54,703 bases of DNA from NCBI RefSeq assembly GCF_028765545.1, contig NZ_JARACP010000021.1:1-54703 (forward strand). The letters run 5' to 3'. Both the position numbers and the translations under genes were made by a program. The stretch is from Aliivibrio sp. S4MY1. GTDB lineage: Bacteria > Pseudomonadota > Gammaproteobacteria > Enterobacterales > Vibrionaceae. Every line of letters starts with the position of its first letter. Within the stretch, counting starts at the first letter, position 1. Positions 24,119 through 33,200 of the stretch are shown in pieces. Below the pieces are notes generated by a model. That model was given only the letters and a program-made list of their open reading frames with translations. It was not told the DNA's origin and searched no databases.

Positions 24119-25423
24119 TTAACGTTCCCAGTAGGCTTCTTCTAAACAATCTTCACGTTCAGGCATTGATTTAGACAAACGTGGTGAGTGTTGAGTTAAT
24201 ACTTCGTAGCTTGCACGGTTTGAGTACTTACAAATTTGAGAGAAAGAAGAGTAGGTTAAATACTCTGCGTCATGCTTGCTTGAGTTTGGCACATTCTCTT
24301 TATGGTAGTAATTTGCTGCCATGTCATGAAGTAAAGCAGATAATGCTGCATCGCCTGCACCATTAGTGTTTTTAATCTCCATTGGGCCACCCATGTAAGG
24401 GGCTATGTGAGAAGACACTTTAATAGGCTTAGTACATTGTGTTTTCATCATTGGACGGCTGTATTCAAAACGGTTGAATTCAGGGATGTTACCAGGAAGA
24501 AGTGGCTTATCCGTTTCGCGTTTAATGCTTTCTTCTGTAAAGCCTGCCATGTATAAACCAACAGGGCCAGCAGTACAAAGTACTAAATCAACCCATTCTA
24601 ACGCTTTATCTGCGGCTAGTAGGGGATCTTTCTCACCAGTAAGGGCTTCTGCTTCTTCTTCATTCATCGCAACAACCGTTACATTTTCTTTTAAGAAAGC
24701 TTGCCACCACTCTGCTTTGCCTTCAATAACGTATTTAGTGCCTAACGTTAGGACAACAGGAACGTTATGAGATTTTGCACAGTCAATTGCCTTACGCACT
24801 GCATCCATCATAGGATCGCCTTCTTTACCACGAACTAGATAAGAAGAAATCACTAAAGCAGAGGCTTTTTCAAAGATATGCTCTGGAACGTGAGCAGGGC
24901 AAAGCTGGTTCATATCACCTTCATTGATCGCAAACGTACGTTCGCCATCTTCAGAAATCAAGGTGTAACAACGACCGATAGGGCCTTGAACTGGTTGTAG
25001 ATGGTCTAAGTCCATTCGGCTTGTTGTGTTACATAAGTAACGATAAGCGTAAGAACCGATTTTGATATTTTCACTCATTACACCAAGCAGAATAGACTTG
25101 CTGTCTGCGAGAACAGAGTAGTTATGAAGGGTGTTACCAATGGTATCGCCAGGATACTCATGACTGATCAAGTTTCTTTCAAACAGTTCTTTATATAAAG
25201 CTTCTGCTTTTGATTCTTCAAGAACCAGTGAATGACCTTTACTTAACTGGTGACGTGCTAAGAAATCATCATCGACTTTAGCTTCAATATCTACGATGGT
25301 TTGACCTACACCAATAAGGTGGGTGCGTTCAAGTTTAGGCGTTTGTTTGATTTGATTCACTAATGGATCGCGAGTGTGAACAGGAAAATAGTGTTTAGAC
25401 TTACGTTGGCCAGGAAACTTCAT
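24119..25423 (-). CDS. gsk: Inosine-guanosine kinase
   Basis: A 434-residue PfkB-type kinase that phosphorylates guanosine and inosine to GMP and IMP in purine salvage. The start MKFPGQRKSKHYFPVHTRDP is typical of the Gsk family. Ribokinase-type motifs are present: the ADKALEWVDLVLCTAGPVG segment near residue 270-290, and the catalytic NTNGAGDAALSALL near residue 355. Length is the usual value for vibrio and enteric Gsk. The promoter gap upstream carries a PurR-like box and a possible CRP site, which fits purine control. It is divergent from guaC, which handles the opposite side of the GMP-IMP balance. No damage seen. Confidence 0.9.
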   Translation of the reverse strand: MKFPGQRKSKHYFPVHTRDPLVNQIKQTPKLERTHLIGVGQTIVDIEAKVDDDFLARHQLSKGHSLVLEESKAEALYKELFERNLISHEYPGDTIGNTLHNYSVLADSKSILLGVMSENIKIGSYAYRYLCNTTSRMDLDHLQPVQGPIGRCYTLISEDGERTFAINEGDMNQLCPAHVPEHIFEKASALVISSYLVRGKEGDPMMDAVRKAIDCAKSHNVPVVLTLGTKYVIEGKAEWWQAFLKENVTVVAMNEEEAEALTGEKDPLLAADKALEWVDLVLCTAGPVGLYMAGFTEESIKRETDKPLLPGNIPEFNRFEYSRPMMKTQCTKPIKVSSHIAPYMGGPMEIKNTNGAGDAALSALLHDMAANYYHKENVPNSSKHDAEYLTYSSFSQICKYSNRASYEVLTQHSPRLSKSMPEREDCLEEAYWER

Positions 25424-25506
25424 GAATTAAAGATCAGTTAATAAGTGAATTTTCCGAGATTATATCACAAGTTTTTTCATTAACGCTCATCAATCGATTA
25501 AAAAAG

Positions 25507-25522
25507 TGCGATATAGATCACT
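25507..25522. promoter_or_regulatory. Possible CRP site upstream of gsk
   Basis: TGCGA (25507-25511), six bases, TCACT (25518-25522) matches eight of ten positions of the CRP palindrome TGTGA-N6-TCACA. It is about 85 bases upstream of the gsk start codon. By-eye match only. Confidence 0.4.
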
Positions 25523-25541
25523 TTGGTTTTTTTAACGATTG

Positions 25542-25557
25542 CCGCAAACGTTTACTT
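25542..25557. promoter_or_regulatory. PurR-like operator
   Basis: CCGCAAACGTTTACTT (25542-25557) fits the E. coli PurR consensus ANGCAANCGNTTNCNT at all the core positions of the palindrome GCAAACGTTT. It lies between gsk and guaC, about 120 bases upstream of gsk, which matches purine-salvage regulation. The guaC promoter found further right is 180 bases away, so gsk is the more likely target. Confidence 0.7.
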
Positions 25558-25731
25558 TTGAAGGGGATCGTTAATCTTCACGGGAATGTCGCTCCGAATA
25601 AACTGCCGTTTGTGCAAAACTAATTAGAGTTATATTCTGAATCTTTGTTAGCTATGGGTGGTATGTGCTGTTTGGTGGCTTTTGTTTGCAGATTTGTCAA
25701 TAGTATCACAAAAAAAATTGAATTATCAGAC

Positions 25732-25759
25732 TTGCAGAATAAGTTTCGGGCCCTATAAT
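25732..25759 (+). promoter_or_regulatory. guaC: Sigma-70-like promoter of guaC
   Basis: TTGCAG (25732-25737) and a perfect TATAAT (25754-25759) are separated by 16 bases. Transcription would begin near 25766, exactly where the terminator-like hairpin starts. The GGGCCC between the boxes is unusually G+C-rich. Confidence 0.6.
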
Positions 25760-25766
25760 ACTGAAA

Positions 25767-25798
25767 ACCGGAGCGCCTGCCAGCGCCCCGGTTTTTTT
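25767..25798 (+). terminator. Terminator-like hairpin in the guaC leader
   Basis: ACCGGAGCGC (25767-25776) pairs with GCGCCCCGGT (25783-25792) with one mismatch, around a 6-base loop, followed by seven T residues (25792-25798). This is a textbook intrinsic terminator on the plus strand, 88 bases before the guaC start. It could end a short upstream transcript, act as an attenuator, or be the first hairpin of the guaC mRNA. Confidence 0.8.
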
Positions 25799-25885
25799 GT
25801 GCCTGCTATCTTGGTTTGTTAACTGCCTTCTGCCAAAGGCAACAAGAGATAGTAGAGCCACTATCGATAATACGAGGAATTTATC
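25799..25885 (+). promoter_or_regulatory. guaC: Structured guaC 5' leader
   Basis: Downstream of the terminator, CTATCTTG pairs with CAAGAGATAG (with a two-base bulge), enclosing GCCTT/AAGGC around CTGCC. GAGGAATTT is the ribosome binding site. Together with the terminator hairpin this makes a leader of at least two stable elements, as expected for regulation after initiation. Confidence 0.45.
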
Positions 25886-26929
25886 ATGCGTATCGAACAA
25901 GAATTAAAGTTAGGCTTCAAAGATGTACTGTTTCGTCCTAAGCGTTCAACACTGAAAAGTCGCTCTCAAGTCGAATTAACCCGCGAGTTTACATTCAAAC
26001 ATAGTGGACGTCAATGGTCTGGTACGCCGGTAATTGCAGCTAATATGGATTCTGTTGGTAGTTTCGCTATGGCTAAAGCACTTTCTGAGCACGGCGTAAT
26101 GACGGCGATACATAAACACTACACTGTTGAAGATTGGGCTGGTTTTGTAAAAGAGAACGATGCATCTGTTCTTAAAAATTCAATGGTTTCTACGGGTACA
26201 TCTGAAGCTGATTTCCAAAAGACAAAAGATATCATGGCATTAACAGATGACTTGATCTTTATTTGTATCGATATCGCAAACGGTTACTCTGAGCATTTAG
26301 TTCAATACGTAGAGAAAGTACGTGCACAATTCCCAGACAAAGTGATCTCTGCTGGTAATGTTGTAACTGGTGATATGGTTGAAGAACTTATCCTAGCTGG
26401 TGCAGATATTGTTAAAGTAGGTATTGGCCCTGGCTCTGTATGTACTACTCGTGTTAAAACAGGTGTGGGTTACCCGCAACTTTCTGCAATCATTGAATGT
26501 GCTGACGCAGCACACGGCCTTGGTGGTCGTATTATTGGTGACGGCGGTTGTTCTTGTGCTGGTGATGTGTCTAAAGCGTTCGGTGGTGGTGCTGATTTCG
26601 TAATGCTCGGTGGTATGCTAGCAGGCCACGAAGAGTCAGGCGGTGAAGTTATCGAGCAAGATGGTAAGCAGTTCATGAAATTCTATGGAATGTCTTCACA
26701 AAGCGCTATGGACAAGCACTCAGGTGGTGTTGCTAAGTACCGTGCAGCTGAAGGAAAAACCGTACTATTACCATACCGTGGTACTGTTCATAATACGATT
26801 TCTGACATCCTTGGCGGTGTACGTTCAACTTGTACATACGTAGGCGCAGCGCAGCTTAAAGAGCTAACTAAGCGTACTACTTTCATCCGAGTACAAGAGC
26901 AAGAGAACAACGTTTACGGTAAAGAGTGA
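25886..26929 (+). CDS. guaC: GMP reductase
   Basis: A 347-residue enzyme that converts GMP to IMP with NADPH, the salvage step opposing GuaB/GuaA. It starts [21 protein letters not shown], the standard GuaC beginning. The catalytic cysteine lies in [11 protein letters not shown] (about residues 180-190), followed by the [10 protein letters not shown] loop and the phosphate-binding [26 protein letters not shown] segment (about 215-240). Length equals that of E. coli GuaC (347). It is divergent from gsk and is followed by its own terminator. The leader with terminator-like hairpin suggests control beyond promoter strength. The coding sequence appears intact. Confidence 0.95.
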   Translation: MRIEQELKLGFKDVLFRPKRSTLKSRSQVELTREFTFKHSGRQWSGTPVIAANMDSVGSFAMAKALSEHGVMTAIHKHYTVEDWAGFVKENDASVLKNSMVSTGTSEADFQKTKDIMALTDDLIFICIDIANGYSEHLVQYVEKVRAQFPDKVISAGNVVTGDMVEELILAGADIVKVGIGPGSVCTTRVKTGVGYPQLSAIIECADAAHGLGGRIIGDGGCSCAGDVSKAFGGGADFVMLGGMLAGHEESGGEVIEQDGKQFMKFYGMSSQSAMDKHSGGVAKYRAAEGKTVLLPYRGTVHNTISDILGGVRSTCTYVGAAQLKELTKRTTFIRVQEQENNVYGKE

Positions 26930-26958
26930 TAGCTCGATACTTCGGAAATAACGAATAA

Positions 26959-26989
26959 TGAAAGGTCGCATTTAGCGGCCTTTTTTTTG
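26959..26989 (+). terminator. guaC terminator
   Basis: AAAGGTCGC (26961-26969) and GCGGCCTTT (26975-26983) pair with one G-T wobble, followed by T residues to 26988. It lies about 30 bases past the guaC stop. Confidence 0.85.
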
Positions 26990-27288
26990 GCCTAAAAAAG
27001 GCTAATGACTACAAAATGACTACGCAGATCCAAGTTTTTATTTTCCAGATATAAATGAGCCTATACTTAGGTAGTAGTTGTTAATAAGGGAGGTTCTGAA
27101 GGAAAATTTTTATTAACTAACGCATATAAATACGAATCATTTAGATTTATTTCTTTTCAAAATTGAAAGAGTAAATTATTATCAATGAGCACAATTAAGT
27201 GTAATTCTAGTGATAAACGCTACCAAAGGTTAACATTTATCATTAATACCTTAAAAATAGTAAATGATTTGCTATAAGAAGAATATTT
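26990..27288. other. A+T-rich intergenic region
   Basis: About 300 bases without a gene that I can support. The stretch is very A+T-rich with short hairpin-poor sequence, and AAGAAGAATATTT precedes the next ATG as a ribosome binding site. GGGAGGTTCTGAAGGAAAA at about 27089-27107 looks like ribosome-binding-type sequence but no long frame follows. No other feature is visible. Confidence 0.4.
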
Positions 27289-27807
27289 ATGAAAAAAATA
27301 TATATGCTTATTACTCTTCTCAGTTTCTCCTCTATATCTAATGCCGCTTTTAATTCAAATAATGGACAAGAAGTGTATGTTTGCACGCTTCAGCCATTCA
27401 ATGATATTTTTGCTGATGTTGGGATTACAGAAGATATAGCTCGTTATAAAGTAGGTAAGCGTTGTGAAATAAAGCAAGGTGGAAATAGTATTTTCTGTAA
27501 ACCGAAGGATGCTAGTTGTAGCGTATCTTACTTAACGGGTATGAGCGAAAGCTATAAATCTTTAACTATTTATAGTGATAAATTTCAGAGAGGGATAGCA
27601 TTAAATATTACTGGAAATGAATCAGATTTAACTCGACATAATTTTAACGATTCTATGTCATCTTTTCTGATACCAGTTGGTTGGACTGTTCGTTTTTATG
27701 AAAATAAAAATTATGAAGGTGGATACTATACTCGTAAAAATGGTAAGGGGAACGCGCAAGGATTTGATAAAAAAATCAGTTCTATTCAAATTTTAAGTAA
27801 AAATTAG
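27289..27807 (+). CDS. Secreted beta/gamma-crystallin-like protein
   Basis: A 172-residue protein with a signal peptide (MKKIYMLITLLSFSSISNA, cleavage after residue 19). The C-terminal region (about residues 90-170) looks like a beta/gamma-crystallin domain: SLTIYSDKFQRG, then a tyrosine-rich VRFYENKNYEGGYYT segment with the Greek-key Y/F-x-x-x-x-[YF]-x-G signature, ending KKISSIQIL, a typical closing strand of this fold. Four cysteines in the middle (C-x-I, FCKPKDASC) probably form disulfides. Such proteins bind calcium and are exported. The downstream gene lies 52 bases away on the same strand, so the small-protein cluster may be coexpressed. Specific function unknown. Confidence 0.65.
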   Translation: MKKIYMLITLLSFSSISNAAFNSNNGQEVYVCTLQPFNDIFADVGITEDIARYKVGKRCEIKQGGNSIFCKPKDASCSVSYLTGMSESYKSLTIYSDKFQRGIALNITGNESDLTRHNFNDSMSSFLIPVGWTVRFYENKNYEGGYYTRKNGKGNAQGFDKKISSIQILSKN

Positions 27808-27859
27808 CAACAGAGTTTGCTACCTGCTTTTGAATCTAGATTTCTATAAAGGATATTTT

Positions 27860-28468
27860 ATGAAATGGCTTAGTAAATTGAGTTGCTTTTTACTTTTTAT
27901 ATTTTCGTTTCATACCATCGCAAAAGATTATGAATTTGATAATTTTTTAATCACTGATTATTCTGTTTGCCCTATTAAAAAAGGCATGTCAATTAATGAC
28001 ATAATGGAGTTAATACCGTCAAATCAGATAAAAATGGTGACAAATTATGGTGAGTTTTTAGAAGACGAATTTGATGATTATGAAATATACGATTTATCAG
28101 GTGAGCATATTTTGACAGTGACACCTAAGGTTAACAACAATTTAGATAGTAATGTTGAGAGGGTTCTTATTGCAAGTAGTAAGCTTAAAACCATATCTAA
28201 TATAGGATTAGGGTCTTCCTATGGTGAGGTCCAAGCACATTATCCAGATATTAACGTTTCACCTGATATCGAAGCAATTGCTGTTACGCTAGATAGTAAA
28301 GAATCATTAATTATTGGTATTAATAAACAACATCTTTTTAGTCATTGGTGGGATGAGAAGAGTAAGCGAGTTAATCTAGATGGAATACCAAAGGACGCTA
28401 AAATTAGCTCTTTTGTAGTTTGGTGGGACGAAAATATAGGTAATAGGTTAATCGAAAAAATCGATTGA
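27860..28468 (+). CDS. Exported hypothetical protein (possibly RpoE-regulated lipoprotein-like)
   Basis: A 202-residue exported protein. The frame is open from 27830, but the ATG at 27860 begins the signal peptide MKWLSKLSCFLLFIFSFHTIA and has AAAGGATATTTT upstream. The mature protein has one conserved-looking repeat of a GMSINDIMELIP and GLGSSYGEVQAHYP kind, with both halves of the form G-x-x-x-x-[DE]-[IV], resembling the DUF1131/YfeY family only loosely. Two Trp-rich segments (SHWWDEKSKR, VVWWDENI) stand near the C-terminus. It sits between the crystallin-like gene and the sodC fragment. A periplasmic role is likely; function is not known. Confidence 0.55.
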   Translation: MKWLSKLSCFLLFIFSFHTIAKDYEFDNFLITDYSVCPIKKGMSINDIMELIPSNQIKMVTNYGEFLEDEFDDYEIYDLSGEHILTVTPKVNNNLDSNVERVLIASSKLKTISNIGLGSSYGEVQAHYPDINVSPDIEAIAVTLDSKESLIIGINKQHLFSHWWDEKSKRVNLDGIPKDAKISSFVVWWDENIGNRLIEKID

Positions 28469-28493
28469 TAAGTGATAAATTAAGGATAATTTC

Positions 28494-28745
28494 ATGTTTA
28501 ATAAACTGTTACTAACTACATTATTAGCTGTATCTGCAGGAGCTAATTCAGCGGCTCTATCTATTGAAATGAAAGATTTAGAGTCTGGAAATACAGTAGG
28601 TTATATATCAGCAGAGAAAAATGACTATGGTGTAGTATTTACTCCATCTTTATTAGGCTTGCCACAAGGTTTACATGGTTTTCATATTCATGAAAATGCT
28701 TCATGCGGTACTTCAATTAAAGATGATAAAAATTTAAAGGAATAA
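28494..28745 (+). pseudogene. sodC: Truncated Cu/Zn superoxide dismutase
   Basis: An 83-residue fragment of a periplasmic SodC. The signal peptide (MFNKLLLTTLLAVSAGANSAA) and the N-terminal half are intact: DLESGNTVGYIS, GLPQGLHGFHIHENASCG with the two copper-ligand histidines (HIH) and the disulfide cysteine. It stops after KDDKNLKE, where the normal protein would continue through the zinc loop, the remaining copper and zinc ligands, the catalytic arginine and the second cysteine. The frame ends in AATAATAATG directly before the DUF302 gene, so a deletion joined sodC to the next gene's start. It cannot be an active dismutase; a short secreted peptide might still be made. Confidence 0.8.
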
Positions 28746-28747
28746 TA

Positions 28748-29200
28748 ATGATTAAATATATTTCGTTTGTTGTAGCTGTTTTTGTTACTTCTTTTTCAGT
28801 AAGTGCAGAAGAGAGCCTTATTAAATATGAAAGTACATATTCTGTAAAAGAAACAGCAGATAGATTTGAGTCTATTGCAAAAAGTAAGGGCTTTACTTTA
28901 TTTTTAAGAGTAGATCACCAGAAAAATGCAAAAAGTGTAAATATGGATTTAAGGCCAACAGAAGTTATTATTTTTGGCAATCCGAAAGTAGGGACTCTTT
29001 TGATGCAATGTGAACAAGAGGTTGCAATTGATTTGCCACAGAAAGTACTTGTTACACAAGATGAAAATCAAAAAGTGTGGTTAGTTTATAATAACCCTAG
29101 GTATTTAAAAGAACGTCATGGTATTGAAGGGTGTGATATTGCCCTTGATAAGGTATCAAATGTACTGAATATATTAGCATCAGCTACAGTTTCTGAATAA
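28748..29200 (+). CDS. Periplasmic DUF302 protein
   Basis: A 150-residue exported protein of the DUF302 family. The signal peptide is MIKYISFVVAVFVTSFSVSA (cleavage after residue 20). Family traits are the SVKETADRFESIAKSKGFTLFLRVDHQKNAK segment, PTEVIIFGNPKVGTLLMQ near residue 78, and KVLVTQDENQKVWLVYNNPRYL. DUF302 proteins are small alpha/beta proteins, often periplasmic, without an agreed function. Its ribosome binding site AAAGGAAT lies inside the end of the truncated sodC frame, two bases separating that stop from this start. The gene is otherwise intact and terminated by a hairpin. Confidence 0.8.
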   Translation: MIKYISFVVAVFVTSFSVSAEESLIKYESTYSVKETADRFESIAKSKGFTLFLRVDHQKNAKSVNMDLRPTEVIIFGNPKVGTLLMQCEQEVAIDLPQKVLVTQDENQKVWLVYNNPRYLKERHGIEGCDIALDKVSNVLNILASATVSE

Positions 29201-29210
29201 TCTAAAAAGG

Positions 29211-29238
29211 AAAAGGGCCACAAATAAGTGGCCTCTTT
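29211..29238. terminator. Hairpin between DUF302 and the minus-strand small gene
   Basis: GGCCAC (29216-29221) and GTGGCC (29228-29233) form a perfect 6-bp stem with AAAAG on the left and TCTTT on the right, serving both flanking genes as a bidirectional terminator. Confidence 0.75.
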
Positions 29239-29262
29239 CCATTTGGGATAGCGATAAAATAA

Positions 29263-29463
29263 TTAGTTATTATAGTATCTTTCGCCATCAATTACCCAAC
29301 TTGAAACAACGTTAGAGTCTCTTAGCTCTACCTTAATTTCGGTCATGTTTCGAGCACCTTTCCCCAATAGTTCAGAGTAAAGTGTTTCTGCTTCTCTTTC
29401 TGCAGTTGCTTGGCCTTCTGTTCCTAGCTCAGCGGGTACCTTATATATAAATTCAGGTTTCAT
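29263..29463 (-). CDS. Small conserved-looking cytoplasmic protein, 66 aa
   Basis: A 66-residue soluble protein starting MKPEFIYKVPAELGTEGQA with a strong ribosome binding site (GGAGAAGGATTACC). The N-terminal half is an acidic helix rich in Glu and Ala (ATAEREAETLYSELLGKG), and the C-terminal half is a short beta hairpin (VELRDSNVVSSWVIDGERYY). I do not recognise a family. The good start signals and the hairpin terminator on its left support a real gene. Confidence 0.6.
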   Translation of the reverse strand: MKPEFIYKVPAELGTEGQATAEREAETLYSELLGKGARNMTEIKVELRDSNVVSSWVIDGERYYNN

Positions 29464-29739
29464 GGTAATCCTTCTCCTTTCAACTTCATTCCCCTAAACC
29501 ATAACATGTTTTTTTAACAGAAGGTAAACTTATCCCTCATAAAAATAACAATTGATAATTAATTGATTATTTATCAAAGATTTAAAGTGTTGTTTGTTTT
29601 AACGGAATATATTTGCGTGGTCATTGTGATGGTTTGATGAATTTACTTGCTGAATGCTATTTCTGCTTATATTCACTTTAATTTTTTAAATTGAGATAAG
29701 GTCTCACTTTATAAAATTCTATCATTGATATGATTAAAG

Positions 29740-30123
29740 GTGCTGTTACTACCATCGTTGTTATTTTCACTGAGTATTTTCTTTTTGTGGATGAACTACA
29801 ATCGACGTAAGCATTTATTGCAATGTGATCGTATGATAGGATTATATCATATTGATTTTTATGAAAAATGTTTAAAAATAATGAGAGCTCATGCTTTGTT
29901 GATTATCGATATTGATCACTTTAAATGTATTAATGATACTTACGGGCATAAAAAAGGTGATGAGGTTATTCAAGTCGTACAGTTATCAGCAATTAGAAGC
30001 GAAAGCGGAAAAAATAAGAATTGCTGAATTTGATATTTCATTTTATGAAGCGTATAAGCTTGCAGATTGAACGTTATATTTATCTAAAGAAAATGGCAGG
30101 AATAGAGTAACAAGGGCAGATTA
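29740..30123 (+). pseudogene. Broken diguanylate cyclase (GGDEF) gene
   Basis: A degraded GGDEF gene. From a GTG at 29740 come a membrane segment (LLFSLSIFFLWM), HLLQCDRMIGLYHIDFY and LLIIDIDHFKCINDTYGHKKGDEVIQVV, the substrate-binding half of a GGDEF domain. The catalytic GGDEF motif is absent: after about residue 82 the sequence leaps, and the frame shifts so that QLEAKAEKIRIAEFDIS..YEAYKLAD, a stop, then LYLSKENGRNRVTRAD (the normal GGDEF C-terminus) are seen in another frame up to 30123. Deletion plus frameshift and stop mean that no active diguanylate cyclase is made. Confidence 0.75.
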
Positions 30124-30158
30124 ACTCTTAGGTTATATTTTTATTATTTGAGATGAAG

Positions 30159-30185
30159 AAAGCCAGCAATTATGCTGGCTTTTGT
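30159..30185. terminator. Terminator hairpin after the GGDEF remnant
   Basis: AAAGCCAGC (30159-30167) pairs perfectly with GCTGGCTTT (30174-30182). It sits between the end of the broken gene and the stop of the metalloprotease gene at 30201 and serves the latter on the minus strand. Confidence 0.8.
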
Positions 30186-30200
30186 TTGTGTTAAAAGCTC

Positions 30201-33200
30201 CTAGTAGCGTATCACTACTGTAGGAAGTCTATTTAGAGTCTCTTTGATTTTTTGATAATTACTGTCAATTACACGGAAATCATTATCTAAGTAGGCCTTT
30301 ATTAACAAAGGATCTTGTTCCCATAAAGTAACTTCTCGAGGTTCTATCGCTGACTCTATTTGCTCTTGATAATTTTGGGCAACGGTTTGAATCAAATCAA
30401 AATTATCAAGGTCTCTATGGTAAATAAGTTGAAGGTAAACAGTTATATCAATAATGTCATTAATAGGATATTCTTTGCCTGTTGCTTCTTCTTTAAAATC
30501 CCCATTATCTAACTGAGTTAGAGCGCCATTCTCGATTAATATACCAAGCACGGTATTAATACCATAGTTTAGCGCATCATTTGTTAATGTTTCGAAACCC
30601 CAACCATGGAGTTGATCTACAACAGGTTTCACTTCGTTTGACATTGAACGAATTAACTCATGATTTTTGAACGCAATAACAGTTTGATATACTGGTGTCA
30701 TATTTAGGAATTTATCCCATGAATTAAGAACCGTTTGTAATTCAGCCCTTGTGTATGCAGCAAAAGTTGTTGTTAACTCACTTGGTGAAAGTGTATCTAG
30801 TTGATGAGCGTATTTCCAAGCAAGCGTATTTTCTTGAGTCGCTGCGTATTTTTTATTATTTAATACGAAAGTTATATTTTCGTCTGGTAGATAATAGTTA
30901 TCTGTCTCTTTTACCCAACTGTTAAATTGGTTAAGTGAACGCTCACGAACGTCATAATCAGTAGATTGAATATTGTTTGCTGCCATTGCGATCAGCATCG
31001 TAGGTATGTCTGCACGAGCAGAGCACGATATATTTAAAAAATCGGTAATACCACATGGCATAGGAGGTAAAGCTTCCAACTTATCAGTAAAGTGGAGATT
31101 TACTGGTATTTCAGGAATGATTGTTTCACCTTTGCTGTTAATCATTTCAACTGGTGAAGCAAGTGGGGTGCCTGCAACCAAGTGCTCCATTATATTATCA
31201 AACTCTTGCTTAACTCCTGGCCAATCCATTAGTGCAGCAAAGCTTGGCTCATCAGTGTAGCGTAAAGTATAACGACGGGCTAAGAAGTATGAAGATAAAG
31301 CTTTATCTGGCCAGATGCCTAATGTTGATACTGAGTTAGAGTAGTTATTATCTGGAGAAAAGCTACTTACCGAGTTTAAAAATTTGCCACCTTTGGTCTC
31401 CAGTGTTGCTTGCGTGAAGTTTCCTGTGTCGCGATCATTATTTACTATTGCGATTGCTTCTTGAATGACATCATCAAAACAAGAGGCTGAAGAAATATCA
31501 TAATCTTCAGGGATGTGACGTCTTAATTTTAATGATAAATAATCACCAAAAGAAACAAGTTGGCTCTCGATAACAGCGGCTTCAGGATCTGTGCTTTCTT
31601 TTGTTTCGATAATACATTGATGCTCTGGTGTTTTTAATACACTTAAAAAGAAACTTGCGGCTTGTTTTGTTGCATTTCCGTATTCACAATACCATAAGTC
31701 GTTTGTCTTACCAATTCGACAATCTGATTCAGAAATGAAACCAAAAAAATCAAGGGGTTTATCTGTTGGCCTTGTATATCCTAATTTAGAAAAAAAGTTA
31801 TCTTGAAGTTCAGTATCTTCGATTACTTCTCGAATTTCGTTCATGAATGAAAAACGGCTTTGAATGTATCGGATATAATTATTTGTTGTCAACCCTGAGT
31901 CACTTAAGATCCCTGCGTTCGTATTTTCGTAGTTATCAAGGTAACGCTGCCATTTATAAAGAACGATTTCTTCTAAGTTGGTACCTTCATCAAAACGGTT
32001 ACAGTCACTGTTCAGGCTTACATTTCCATCGGTACAGAAGTCAAAATCAACACGTTCAAATTTGCTATTAACATTTTGATCTTCAACTTGTTTAAAATAA
32101 TGCATAACACCATATTTAACAGCGTCCGCTTGATGTTCTTGTAATGCCAGTTGGTCAAATTTAGTTAAATCACAAGTATACTTAGACATATCAGAGCCAT
32201 CACTATTGATATCTCCAAGCTGTTTAACTTCTGTACATGTTATATAAGGGTTACTGACATTTAAATGAGATATAACTCCACTAGAGGTAAAGTTTTGATA
32301 GCTTCTATACTGCATTGTTTGTGCATTGTGAATTGCTAAATAATTGTCCCATGTTTCGTATTGAGCAAGGATTTCTTGAGTATTTTCCCATGCACTTAAT
32401 TGTGCTTGTTCTTCTTCTGTTAATTCACGATCATCAGGAGCGATGAACTCAGGTGCTTGCTCAATAAGATCTTCTGGTTTGTCTACTTGCGGTGATGGTG
32501 AAAAGTCGATTACATCTACTTTACGGCCGTAAGCAAATTTAAATGCAGCGACATCATAAAGTCCCCACGTAGGGATCTCATCAAACATGCTTGGTGCGTA
32601 ATCCATTGTTGAGCTATATGCCGGAATACCATTGATACCTAATGCTTCAGCTTGCTCTGGCGATAAATAGTTTTTCGAATCGTTAGATCCTTTGAAGTTA
32701 TGACGCAACCCAAGGTTATGTCCTATTTCATGCACTAAGGTATTAGTGTAAGTGGTGATAGTAAGCATATCTGCCGCTTTTCTTTGTAGATCTGGAGATA
32801 GTTGCTTCCATTTTTTTAATACTTTGGCTTGTAGATGATCACCATCATAAATTTCTGTGAAATAAGTGTCTGATAAATTCAGATTTTCAAGCATGGTTTT
32901 TTGTGTAGCTGAAATCCACATTGCTTCAACAGGGTATACGCTATTTTCTGACCAAAGTTGAAGTCGTTGCATGTCCGCTTTAGCTACATCTTCAAAACTA
33001 GAGTGGTCATGAACTGGATTAAGGTGATTAAGTTGAATAGGAGGAAGAGAATAATTATCCTGAATTGGTTCAATATATTGAGCTAGTTGAGAGCCATAAG
33101 GATCTTCATTTACAATTCGATTTGCTTCAAGTTGCCTAACAACTTGATTATTCATTGCTTGTTTAACTTGCTGATTTTCAACGTCTGCTTCTTCTTCAGG

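Noticed and set aside
28494-28745. An active short superoxide dismutase
   Set aside because: The zinc loop, further metal ligands, catalytic arginine and second cysteine are missing.
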